A program made the position numbers and the translations under genes. Below, one piece after another: positions 13,533 to 26,500 of a stretch of DNA of 64,000 nt (the stretch's first letter is position 1; each line of letters opens with the position of its first letter). A model generated the notes under the pieces. It saw nothing but the letters and a program-made list of their open reading frames with translations, did not search any database and was not told where the DNA came from. Source of the DNA: Luscinia megarhynchos (Eukaryota; Chordata; Aves; Passeriformes; Turdidae); assembly GCA_034336665.1 (NCBI GenBank), contig JAPFBE010000002.1, positions 4,820,146-4,884,145 of the forward strand, written 5' to 3'.

Positions 13533-16500
13533 AGAGTATAGATCTTTGTTTTAATTTCTTGTTATTACTAAGGTCTCCTACCTAATTGTTCTTCCTCTTG
13601 AAAATGTGTGGTTGTCTTTCTCACTGATGTCTCCAATTCTATATTCTCCTGAGGTGGAGCAAGGAGAGGAGAACTTCACATAACATTCTGGAGACAGATA
13701 TTACAAATTTCTACAGAACACAGTTATTACCTGGTATTTTGTTCTCCAAACTTTATTGGAGATTGAAAAGCATCTGGAATTTTTTGGTCTAGCCACTACT
13801 GAGCACCAAGCTTATATTTTGAAATATCTGCCTATTCAAATCATACCAATATCCTGAATAATACAGATTTCAGGCTCTTTTTTTAATGCACAAAATTAGG
13901 AGCGTTTTACTTTCCTTTATATTGAAATTCCTCTGACTTTCATTGCTGAGCTGGACAGCAGTTTGAGGTCTTTCAGCCTGTCTTCCTAGCCATCCCTCCT
14001 CTTCCTTGGCTGACTGAAGATCTTTGACAGAATGGGTACCTAGCTATCCATTTCCATTTTCTGACTATGGGACAGATCTGCCTTTCAGACCACTCAGACT
14101 GGGAGGGACCTCATGGTAAACTTGTCTGGCAGGATATTTGCAAGGAGACTCCACCAGCAGCAGACCTTACTCCTAGCCCCAAATCAGGCTCTGGGAGACC
14201 CCAAAATGCTGAGGCCAGGCAGCAAGGGATGCAGTGGAGACAGGAGTGATGTGAGAGATCAGATCAGACTGGAGCACACAAAAAGGCTGTAGTATCTTTT
14301 CCCCTTACTGTGCTAATCCACTCTGTATTGCTGTGTTTTGGTGGAAATGATGTGTCTGGCTGGCAGGCAGAGGTGTGGGATGGAGACATTTTTGAGCTCT
14401 GCTATATATAGCACAATCTAAGGAACTGTTGCTGTTGATCTCTATCCCAGCAGTAATTTTTCTGCAGCAAAGGAAGAGAGAAGTTTGGGGGCCATGCAAT
14501 TCCCAGGATGCAATACATACATGCATGTATCATACCTCCCTACTTCAAAACTTTATCTTTAGGCTTTGCCCTGAAGAAAGCCTGTGCCACATCTCTCATT
14601 CTCACCCACAAACCCTTCTCTCCTTTTGTCTATTCCTTTCAATCCTTGTTTCCATGGATGAGCCTCTTTGCTGTGTTATCTACCAGGCATTTACCAGTTT
14701 TGGCTCACCCTCTCCCCCAGGTACCACTGTGAACACGAGGCCTCCCCTCCCAGTTTTCACATCTCCTCTCGCAGCTGAGGATTTAATCCAGGGATAGCCT
14801 ACTTCAAAAGCACTGAAACACCTACAGCCTCAGCTCCCAGCCATTTCTGTTGTCCCTGCAGCACTCCAGGCTTCTCAGTGTTATTTTAGGAGTGATTATC
14901 ATCCCTCCATGGGTTTCCCATATCTTTGAAGGTAGGCACAAGAAAAAGAACAAATCCTTCCATCCCCCCACAGTTCTCATTTGCTCTTGGGTATCTTGGG
15001 TTTTCATCCTTTTGCCTGGGTCAGCCTGTTTTCCGTGTCAGTCCCAGCAAACAGTCTGCAGAATGCTCTCCTTTTCACCAGAGGTTGCAAAATGCCTCCC
15101 TGCTGAGGACATGCAGTCCCCAGCTGGAGTGCAGACTGGAGCCCAAACGCTGTAATTTACAATTTTCAGTCAAACACACCACCAAGAAACACACAAAATA
15201 TCGTGTTACACTCCTTGCTTCTCCCAAACACAAATCCTTCTGCAAAAGGGAATAATCCTTCCTTACAAGAAGTCCCACCCAAGCTTCTGACTTTGTTGTC
15301 TTTCCCAGTAACTGGGGTCTCCTCTAGGAAAGCCACTACACAAAATTATTAATAGCACTGCTAAATTGTAAAGCTGCTTACGTTGGTATGGCCATCAGCA
15401 GCTAAACACAGGCACACAAAGACCTGGGGTGTTTTTGTCACTCATCTCCAGTGCATTAGAAGTTCAAAGGCCAAAATAATGACACTTTTGTATCTGCCAA
15501 GAACAGCCAAGAAAAAAGAGCCATATGCAGATCTTACCTATGCTTCCTTTTGTTTTTCATAGTGCAGATGCTCAGACACCAGGGTTTCTTCACTCTCTTA
15601 GAAACCTACTTCAGGTTTAAGAAATTTACATTATCTCAATCTCCATTATCTTTTATTAATGCATTTTCATTTTTCAAAATTTTACAACACATACCAGTAA
15701 ATTGAGTATCTCGCATCTAAAAATCTTTATGTCCCTTGAAAGGGCACTATGCTGTACAAAATGGTTGCTTTTAACAGAAAAGATTTTAAAATACTTTATT
15801 CTCAAAACAACTTCTTAGGGTTTTAAAATTAGGTTTTTCTCTTTTGTAAACTGTCTGAAGCTTAAACAATATTTCTCAGGTGAAGAAAGTAGCTACTATT
15901 ACTGCTGCAGGTTTAGGTGAGTTGCAGGATGGGTGGGTGCAGAGAAGAGAATGAGAAGTTTAGGAGAGTCTTCATTATTTACTGCAAACCAGTAAGGTGG
16001 TACCATCCCTCTGGAACTTGATGTCCTCTGTGACAGGTGCCTGGGCAGCAGACATGAATTAGCCCTCAACACTTACCTCTGAACAACCCACCAGGTGGTT
16101 TATTTCACTGACAGCTCCTGCATCTGTTGTGCATTCATGGGTAATCTGCCAACACAACCCTCTCATGCTGTGAGCCACGCCAAGTCAGAACAGTCTTCTC
16201 CTTAAAATGAAAGGGGGAAGAAGTATTTCCTTCTTCATCTTATTTTTTATAAGTGCTTTAGGTAAATTGATATTTCATAAAAATTAGTGATGGGCGGAAA
16301 ATTTGTGCACTTGCAACACAAGCACCTGCAGGAGCCATCAAATCATGGGGCCACCAAATGACGTGCTAAATTAGGGCTACAATCAGTTGAAAAGCTCTCT
16401 AATATATACAGAAGTAAAGATAAGGGTGCTCTGTGGGCCAGTATCAGGAAGCAAAACTTGAGCTTGGGCCGTCCAAGATGCTGAGAGACTTTACTCCTTC

Positions 16501-17782
16501 TTCAAACCAAGGCTGCTGTTTCTTTATTATGAACAAAATCCTACAAGGCAAATGCTCCAAGACATGTGGACCATGTTCATTATCCTGCTGTCCTCTCTCA
16601 ATTTCTCCCATGTAGTCATTTTGGGAAGTGAGGGAGATGGCATTTCAGGAAAAAGGGCACATTAATGCCTGTGGGGTAAAAAATGTTGTGTAAACTGTCC
16701 ATCAGGCATGTCAAAATAAAGCTGTGGATAACCTTGGATCCAAAGCTAAAGTTTGCAGCTTATAACACATAGCAAAATAAAATAAAAGTATTTTTAATGC
16801 TTTCCAATTAAACATGTGTAGATCTAAAGTTGACTTTATGCAGAAATCAAAAAATAACCTCCATTATTTTGTTCTAAAAGTATCTAACTTCTCAAGCTGG
16901 TGAAAGATATCCAATGACTAGTAAATATTTACACAATGCTTAGAAAAAAAACTCACATGATTCCTTTGAAATTCTCCAGACTGAAGTGAAACTGACCCTG
17001 AAAGTGTTAAAACATAAACAAGCCTCATGATTTAAATGTCAAATGTACAGATAGGACATTTCTGGATATTTTGTGATCCAGTAAATTCTTTTGGCCCAAA
17101 CAATGAATCTTGAATTTACCCACACTAATTGTAGCACAAACATGCATGTTTACCCTTTGCTTTCAAGCTCAAAGTAATATGTAGCACAAGACTTTATGAA
17201 TTGGTCACAGAAGTGAATTTATGCTTGTCAGGTGAACGTATTTCTCTTCAGCCTTTGAGGGAAACAGTGAAGACTGGTTTTCCACTTTCTGTAGGGCTGT
17301 CTGTTCCAACTAAAGACAGAAACATCTTAGCTTGGGGCTAAATTACATATATAGTATATTATAGTATATTTAATTCAGGAAAAAAAAATATGAACTTGCA
17401 ATTTTCAGCCTGGATGGCAGGCATTTGTCGTCAATTTTCACCTCCAAAATAAAGCTTGCTATGGAATTCCAAGCAAATGGAATTCCAAGAAAACACCTAG
17501 GCCCTGCCTTCATGTCCTACCCCATAATTCATAACTACACTTGCATCTTCCTATTTGAAGGTGTCCCTGCAATCCTCACTGTAGGGTGTTTTTTGTGCTT
17601 ATTGGACTCAGAAAATGCTTTCTAAAAAACACAAAGGATTCAATGTTCTCTGACAAAAGGCCATAAAATGGGAAGTTATTGTTTTCAATTGAAGTTCAAT
17701 GTATAAATGTTTTATTTGTCGCTGTGAGCATGAGCAGTTACATTCCTCAACCTATTAACCTGCATTATTAATCTAGGCATGC

Positions 17783-17796
17783 AATGCCATGGCAAC
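17783..17796. promoter_or_regulatory. RFX X-box-like palindrome
   Basis: AATGCCATGGCAAC matches 12 of 14 positions of the palindromic RFX-family site GTTGCCATGGCAAC, including the whole central TGCCATGGCA. It sits in AT-rich intergenic DNA. Binding is inferred from the motif alone. Confidence 0.4.
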
Positions 17797-18159
17797 TGGC
17801 TGTAAGAACAGCTGTGTTCACCAGTAAAACAAGAATGTGTGTGCACGTACATGAATATATGCATTTAATACTGGAGGCTGTGTCACCACTGATGGCATAT
17901 GATAATTAGGTTCTTATTATATATTAAAAATAATAGAGGGTTATACAATACATATGAAATCAGTAAATTCCAAAGCATAGGGTGTTAGTCATCTCCTCCA
18001 ATAAAAGACCCTGTAAAGTCTCACATTCCCTCTTCAGCAGCACAGCAGTTTTCTAGGTAGGAGAATTCCCCAGCACAGTGTTTTACTTGGTGACCGACGC
18101 ACTCCAAACAGGACTTCCATCAGTCCCCATGGAGTTTCTGTGTGTTTGCAATTGCCCTT

Positions 18160-18768
18160 ATGCTGTGGCAGAGGTTATCAGGAAAACAGCCAGCAAGAAG
18201 GGTGTCAAGGAAATGTCTGTGCTGTTCTCCAGAATCTGGAAGGTGGTCTCTGTATGAATATAATCAGTGTGAATGTTGCCATTTTTTCGTGAAAAGCAGA
18301 GAGGGATTTCTCCTGCCTTCTGGAGTGAGCTTGTTTTTCAGACATCACGAGTACATGGAGGCACACGTACCTGCAAAGTGTCTGTGTATTTTGGAACTGC
18401 CACCTACAATTCCATGGCCTGTGCTCTTCACTCTGCTGAGAAAGTTGTGGCCCCCACAGAGCCTAAGTGATAAGAGTGAAGACAAGTTCATTCAGCAGTG
18501 TCCTTTGAATGCCAAGGATTTTAATAACCCATGTAATTTTTTAATCAAAATGCCAGATTCATTTCCATCTTTCTTTCCTGGGAATGATCAGAATACCCAT
18601 AAAAAGCACATTTTGGAGCATTTTACCACTGGAAACAAGAAGTCTTCAATTCCTCCTCAATTGGTCAGACAACAAATTTTATTAACTCATGACATCATGA
18701 GCTCCATTCAAAATGTCAGCTTTGATGATCAAACTTTATATTCTGCTATCATGTTTAAAACTCATTAA
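18160..18768 (+). other. Unexplained 202-codon open reading frame in the gene desert
   Basis: The longest ORF outside the CR1 copies and the CpG island: ATG at 18160, TAA at 18766-18768. The frame is already open upstream from at least 18142. The first half is rich in Cys (RKCLCCSPESG, YNQCECCHFF); the second half is polar. No signal peptide, transmembrane segment, zinc-finger spacing or family motif is recognised. The start context is weak (gcccttatgctg), and no CpG island, TATA box or clear poly(A) signal frames it. In AT-rich DNA a frame this long is unusual but can occur by chance in 64 kb. Treated as an ORF, not a gene. Confidence 0.25.
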
Positions 18769-20536
18769 GTCAAAATTTCAATTTTGTTGATTCAGGTACT
18801 CTTAAAAAGGATTTCGAAGATGTTTTTTCCCATTCTGCCTCTCCTTTCATTGTTCATACCATGCAAAAGGCAAGAAAATTGCATGGGTAAGGGAAAGAGG
18901 CTGAGATGAGGAATGGGGAAGATTCTGCACATCCATTTATTGCATAGGGATGAAAAGCAAAGAATTTCTCTCATTTCAGATTACTGTTAAATACTTATAA
19001 CTGTTTGACTATTTAATTTCTGTGCAAGGAACAACTGAAACTGTGAGGAAAAAAAAACCTTAAAAAAAGCTTAACAAAAGCTGATGAAGCACGGTTTCTG
19101 TCTGAGAGAAAAGCTCTGAGATAAAACCATTTTCTGTCTGTTGTTACCCAGGCTGTTAAGACCATGAGCTGCAGGTATCAGGCACCAGGCTGCATGCTCA
19201 GGACCTGAACAAGCAGCGTGCCCTGGCAGAGGTCACTGGAGCTGTGGAGGGAGGTTGGGATATCTGGCTGTTCCCCTGGGGCAGCTCCAGATGCCAGGCT
19301 GAGACCCTGGAGGCTGAAGTGTCTACTACTAAACCCTGCTGGGTGTTACCAGACAGTGAGTCACGGACTAAAGGAGAGCAGCAGTCTGGCTTTTACACTT
19401 TGGGACTACACTCCCTGGCCAAGTGGTTTCCTTAACTGCTCCTGCATGGGCTTGACACTCAGCAGACACATGTTGTTGAAGCATAAAAGCTCTTGAGTTA
19501 CATCCAGCTCATTTTCTGAGAATGCACTCAGACACATCTCAACATCCATGTGTTTAACCACTGGCACTACTGTGGTGCACAAACATGAGTTCTCATTAGC
19601 AGGGAAGCCGCCCATGCTGAATTTATGAACAGAAAAGTGGTGTGCAGACTGTGGTGGGTAAGAGGACATTTACACTAAAGCATCACAGAACTGGTGAGAA
19701 AGTGACAGAGAGGCCACACACACTTCTCCAAACTGGCTGCTGTCACATGTTCTTTATTTATAGCAGGTTATTTTGGTGACACAGGCTTTCATTTTGCATG
19801 ATGCATAGGGCTTGTAGGGTTGGACTGTGCATGAATACATATCCACATACAGAGATGCAATGAATATACCAAGCAAGGTATCTTTGTTCTGAGACCATTT
19901 GCAAAACTGTGCTGCATTTTGCTACATTTTTACTGTATAACAAATGAGAGCTGACAGCAGTTCTCAGCAGCCCACCTTCCAACCAGAAATGAGGCAATAA
20001 TGTATTTCAGGTGCTTTTAAAGGAAAACATTGTCTCTTATTAGTGACTGTGCTCAAAGATGACTGCCACTCTGAGTCACCAAAAAAAAAAGAATTATGAG
20101 ACATTTGCAGGTGGTGGTTTTTTTCCTGAAAGGAGACTTGTCAAGGTATTAAGCCATACACCTGGTAGCAGCTGATTGCTGGATTACGTCCTAAAAAAGA
20201 TGCTAATTTTAGCGTGTCTTTGTCTTGGTTTAAACTAAGAATTGCTGTGAAACCAGGTGTCCAGAAATACCAGCTGGGAGAGAAGAATGAGGAATAAATT
20301 GTGTATCAAGTCCAGTTAAAGCCAATAGTGTCAGGCTTTAAAACAAGGATGCAAGTTGGAGGGAAGGCAGACAAAACCTTGTAAAATACCAGAACTGGTG
20401 TTGCATTTGTCTAAATGGAATTCTTACCAGATTCAGAGAAATTTAGAAAGTTCAACTTTGTAAATATGCCACTGGCCTGGGACTTGGGCTAAGACAGTTC
20501 TTGGCCTGTAGATTTTCTGTTGTGTAGCTGGAGGAG

Positions 20537-20555
20537 CTCTCTCTCTCTCTCTCTC
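20537..20555. repeat. (CT)n microsatellite
   Basis: Nine and a half CT units. Confidence 0.9.
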
Positions 20556-23500
20556 AAAACCACAGCTGTACAGCAAGGATGGCACTTCCCTGTTTCACTT
20601 TTTAGGGAAGGGGATGGGGATTTTTGCGCACATTGGAACTAAAGTTCCAGCGAGAAGGAGCCAGGAGACAACAACTGGCAGGTCTGAGCTTACATGACTG
20701 GGGTTGGGGAAAAGGAGCTTGACACTACACTGCATATAAGTGGCATGGCTTCCAGGAAAAGGGAGAGGCTTGCCAGAGCAGTATTTAAACAGGCGGTTTA
20801 AAAGCACCATCTGTGATTTCAACTGCCAGCGCTGAATCAGAGTGAACTGCTTTTGGGGAGGAGTAGATGTAGATGAAAAGCCATTTATGAGTCTCTGGGA
20901 TTATGACAGCAAAGATGGGCCAAGATGCTCTTAGACTCTGTTCTCCACATCAGTTGTGTATTGAAGCTGTGTCCCTAAGCTGTGGTGCGGGGGAAGGCAG
21001 CAATAGTAACGCCTGTTGTCATAGCAGCCATCATGGCAAAACTGATGGTCCAAAGATATGAAAAAGGTGGGGTTTGAAGGAGGAAGTCACACAGTTATTA
21101 GTCCAAGTGGCACAGTTGTGGGAGGAGCAAAAACGGGACAAACTTCTCAACCAAAGCCACACCATCCAATTCCTCAGGGCTGTTAATATTATACATATTT
21201 ATGGCAAAACACAGACTGCAGCTTTATAGCCACAACAGCAAAATCTAGGACAGCTGGTCAGGATTGTTGGTTTGCATGACCATGGATCTGGTAATTTCTT
21301 TAAAAGGACGTGACCCAAATTGGTGGGAATTGTTAGCTTTGGAAACAAAGGCATTGGCTTCTGTAACAGGCAATGTTGCACTGGGGGGATGAGGTTGGGG
21401 AAGGAGAGACTCCATTGAAGCAAATAATGATTTTGCAATGAGTTTAGTAGCTGTGCATGAAACTGATCTAGTAAAATGCACAATCTTGAATTAGATTATT
21501 AGACTCTCGTGTGTATTCAATGAAAGCCTTCATCATTGTGACAACAAAGGGTGGAGTAGATGATCCAGGTAACAGGAGTATTTCAGGCAGGATAAAGAAC
21601 TCAGCTGGGGGTTAGGAAGGGGGTTTAAACACAGCTGTGTTTTGAAAAAAAAAAATCTAATACATTGAAAGGTATGATGTGCCAATTGGCTGCTCCTCTT
21701 GAAGGCTTCTTAAAAAATGAATGGAGGAGAGAATGAAATCACAAAAAACCCTACACACCATTAAGGACTGTGCTGCAAACGTTAGAAGTGTTATTAACCT
21801 GCTAACCAAATGTGTTGGGTTTCATACAAGTGGCTGAGTAAAGGGTACAAAGTAATTTATCTAATTAAAACCTGAAATGGGACTTTTTATTTTCTTGAAA
21901 GTCATGAGCACACACAGCACCTCAGTCTCAGTTTAACTAGCTAAATTGCCTCAGGAAATAGAAAGCTTTTTTAAAAGTCTCAGACAGGATAGCTTTGAAA
22001 TTTCAAGCTGCCTCTATAAAATAAGAACAAAGCAGACATAAAGCATCACCGTTTTTCAGCTTTTAATTTATTTTTTCTGTTCATCTGGCATAATGTTCAT
22101 CTCTCCTGCTTTGTACAATCCCTTAAAATCTTGAACTGTATGACATGGAAATTTGTTTCTTCAAGCCTGCTCCTCTATAAAAGGCTTCTAGCATTGTCCC
22201 AGTAAGGTTGACTGACACTTTGCACTACAGGACACAGTTGCTTCTGGCTTAGCCAAATGTTATTCATTGGACTAATACTGCCTCTGCTGAATGTTTGCCT
22301 CAGGCTGATTATCTTTAATTAAAAAAGAAAAATCAGTGAATATGGTTCAACTGTTTCAAAATAAAATATTAGAAAAAATACTGGCTTGGATACTAGAGGA
22401 ATCTTTTATCTTTTTATTTGAAATGCCAAGGTGATTTGCTATTTTGAAAAAAGAAAATTGAAGTTTGGCAGAGATGGCTTCCCAGTCAGGCAAAGAAGAG
22501 AACCTGGCCAGGTTTCAGACAAAGAGAAAGTAACATTTCAGAAATTCAAATTGCTAAAAAATTTCACCCCTGACTAAGCATGCAGTGCCCCAGCACAGAG
22601 CCAAGATGCCTGAGTATCATCCTAGAGTATTTACCAGGGCAAGATGGGTGTTTTTCGAAATGCCAGGTCAGTGAGGTGGCAGTGGAGGAGCAGAGCCTGG
22701 GCAGGCTGCCTCCCTCCAGAGCTGAGGGGGGAGCCATCTGCTCCAAATGCAGGTGACAAGCCAAGGTGGGAAGGGAGGAGTGCACTAAAATAAGGAGTTA
22801 AGTGAAGGCTAGGAAAGAGAAAGCACTGGTAGAAGCACCAAGGGAAACTGGGCTGTGCAGGGCTACACGGGCTTAGCTCAGAAAGCACAGCAGAGCTGTG
22901 TGGCTGCAGTGCTCTGATGGAGGGAGGGGAAGGAGGCTGGACCAGAAAATGCACTGAAACCTGGGGTAATGGAAATGGGAATGAGAGGTTAGGACTCAAA
23001 AAGTCATTGGGTTTCCTCTGCTCCTAATTTAACTGAATTTGGGTGGATTTTCAGGGACAGTGAAGGATGTGCCACCTCCTGGCAAAATCTCACTTCCCTG
23101 TTCCAGAAGTCAGGATTAGAGCAGCTGGCTAGCATGCCTGCAGCACCCTCACAGATATAGTTTGGGTCTGGTTTTGCTACAGCATCAGCAGTTTATTGCT
23201 TTGATAGCACATTAACACTGCAGCTATATTCCTCTATTTTTAAGGTCTAGTGTGTTCATATGGTAAATTATTAGAGAAAAGAGCTATCTTACATTATATG
23301 TTGAGAGCTAAGAATGAAAAGCTCTCAAAGCCATTTTTCTTGCCATACTGCTAATTTTATGGTAAAGGAGTGGCAACAGAGCCACAATTCCAGCCCCTGC
23401 TGAACACTGATCACCATAAAGATTTATTGTATCTGGAGTTGTAGCTCAATTTTTCCTTCTTTCAGCACCACTTTCAGAAGTTATGTGCCCAGTATGTCAG

Positions 23501-26500
23501 CTTAGAGATTCCATATGCCACTTGTATTTCAGTTTGCTGTGCCTTTTAAAGAAGTTTCTTCCCCCTAATCTTTCCCCTACAGCACAATGAACCACAAAAC
23601 TCGCACTGGAAAAGTCAATGGACTTCTCCAATGAGAACCACTTTCCCCACCCCGTATCAACTGCTCTTTAACTACACTTCTCCTTCCACAAAACCTTTTA
23701 CATGTTACTTCTTAAACAGACAAGTAGTTCATTCATATTTGATGCCATGTCTATTGAATGCTCTTGATCTGATGGTGGAGAAATATGATTATCATTGAAA
23801 CTATTCCTGCATTTCAGCCACACCACAAGGTTTTGCTGAAGTCTGATGAAATGATTCATTGCAATGACAAGTCCAGCCCATTAAAACTATTGTCCCTTCC
23901 TCTGGGAGAATTAGGAGCCTGTCATGTTACATTTATATATAAGTTTAACTCCAGCTAATCCACCTACACAGCAAGCCCATCATTTTTCCAGTGCAAGAGA
24001 ATCCACCTTCAAGTTATGATGTTTCCTGAAAAAAAAAGAGCCAGACAAGTCATGTTTAAAAACCAGAATGTGTGGTCATGCACACAATCTGTGCTCATAT
24101 GGCTGACATATGATGACTTCTGCCACTAGTGCAGTGCATTTTACTGCAGCTTGGTTTAAAATGTGTTTGATTTCTTTGTTACTAAAAACTCTGATACTTT
24201 CATTGGAAAAAAAAGACAAAAATGTTATGCCATCTTTGGGCCCCACATCATCACTCTAGAAACTCTGAGATCACCTAACTTGTAGCCTATTTTGTCCCAA
24301 GTCCATTCATGCTATGAAATTTTACCCTATTTTGTACTCACTTTGAGGAACTTTTATATAATATGACCTTACTGTCACTATTTGTTCCCTTCAGAGCATT
24401 TGAGGTTTTATAAAGGCATACTCCAACAAAATTCATCAGATAGAAGCTTGAGGGTACAAATGCTTTAAGGACAGACCAGATTTAAACAAAATCCTCACAT
24501 TCCGTGACTAGCATAGAAGAAAAATGAATGATATTTCACATTTTAAGATAACAGAGCTCGGTAGCACAATTCCCAGATATCTTTGGGCAATTTCTCAACT
24601 TGGAGAAGATGCTGCTCCCCAGCCAAATATTTCCAGGAAGCGTAAATAAAAGATGCCTCTGATTTATTTTCCTACAAGGACTCATGTAGAATAAATCCTA
24701 TTATGCTCTAATCTGCACAAAGAAGCAGGTGGGCTGAGAGTTTCATCCCTGTATTTCTCGGTACCATGTGGTACAATGTTCTGCCAGATTTAACACCTTC
24801 CACATTCCTATCAGACAAAGATTATCTTCTAGGTGACAGTCAACAGCCAGCAGGCATTCAGGTTGTGCTGACAGTATCCATTCCTCATTATCAGCCTCTG
24901 AACTGTTGGCCCAGAGGAACATGTATTTTTCAAGGCAATTAAATCTTTAAAAAAAATGTATATGAAGAAGTATCAGCATCAGGTTAAAACTAGAAAAAAA
25001 CAAAATTAGTGACGTGCTAGGGAGAAAGTGCAAAGTGTGTCTGTCCTTCCCTCCCAGGGAAGTGAGTGCAGGACACAGGAGGGGCAACACAGAGGCTGCA
25101 GGTGTCCCATGGCTCCTGACGGGACACAGGGAATAAGATTATGCGAGGAGAGGAAAGAGAGCTTGAAGGCAGTGAACTCCATGGCTAAGAGAAAATGTTT
25201 GTTTTTTCAATACAAGCCAATGAAATTTATCTCCTTATCTTCCCAAGCAACTGTGAAGTCTACCTGGCCTTCAATGAGGTATTCTTGGAAGGATGCACAC
25301 CGTACATGGATGTGTGGCTCACAGAGGCACAGTGTGTTAGAAATCTCCCTGAGGATCAGAAAATGCTTGCTCTTGTTTTGGTGCTTGCCTCTCATTAGTA
25401 ACATTGTGCTAAAAGAACAAGTAGTTTGCCTAAATCCTTCATAAATATCTCAAACTAATCTGAAGTAAGAAAATTCAATCCTTTCAAATCCTCTCCATGC
25501 CATTCATAAGCAAGAATCAAGTCCTGAGGAGAAATGCTATACTGAATCACCAAAGTCATTTAATCAGATTATCCTGATGCCTCCTTTATGAACACTTGTC
25601 TTTCGATAGCTTTCTTAATTTTATCCTGACTTGTCTCCCTTGTAGATAAAATATTTTTCAGTAATAAAATCAGAGGATTAGTATTGACTGGTGTCCAAAT
25701 TTATTTTTGCCTTTCACTTATTTTTGAAAACAATGCTTCAGCATGCTAGTGCAAATTAAAAAAGAGTAACTCCCTCCCTTATTAAAGATGACCACAACTT
25801 CGAATCTTCTTAGGTAATTTCTGAGGTGAGATAATGATGAGCTCCAGTCAGCAGCCTGGAGAGATGACACAGGCTCCCCAGCCAGGGCACAAGGCTTTGC
25901 TTCAGTTTGGTTTACTCTCTAAGAAAAGGGCTTCTAGATGGTCACTCTCAAGCCCATGAAAAATTCTTAACTGCTCTTTACTTCTGCCTGGCAATTCATA
26001 CCATCACAATATATGTAGTCTCTGGTGAAATATACACTTCTCATTACAAAGATTTTGTTTGAGTTTTCTTAAAACGTTTAAAGGTTTTGGTTACAAATAA
26101 TTTAGAAGCAGGTCAAAATGACAGTTTTCCAGACCCTTGAGTGAGAGGTCTTTTATTCCTGTGTTGCAGTCATCTGGTATAAGGTTTTCAAGGGGTATAT
26201 TATTAACAACTGCTACACAAAACACAAATTTTGTGGTACTGCACTGTTACACAATAGTACATTAAAGTTGGTGGTACATGCTGTATTTTCATTACACATA
26301 GCTAATTGAGCTATTTGGAATCCCCTTCTGCCTGACAAAGTTCCTTGTTGCAGGATAATGTGTTAGCAAGGGTAAAAACACAGGAGACGTTTGCTTTTGC
26401 CTCTCTTACACTCAATGCTCTCTGCCTTTCATTACAGTAAAAAGATCTCCATTTTTTTATTTATAAGGGATTAACCAGAGCATAATTTGTTCCTGCAAAA

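Larger units (their letters stand above)
10241..18159. other. Intergenic sequence with no recognised gene
   Basis: AT-rich. It contains (CTT)6 at 13515-13532 and an RFX-like palindrome at 17783-17796. The stretch 13090-13480 is less AT-rich and may be an old, unclassified repeat (ccagtccagcatccaggaga), but I cannot name it. No exon is supported. Confidence 0.5.

Noticed and set aside
25028..25444. 138-codon plus-strand ORF
   Set aside because: No recognisable domain, a non-ATG opening codon, and overlapping ORFs on the other strand.
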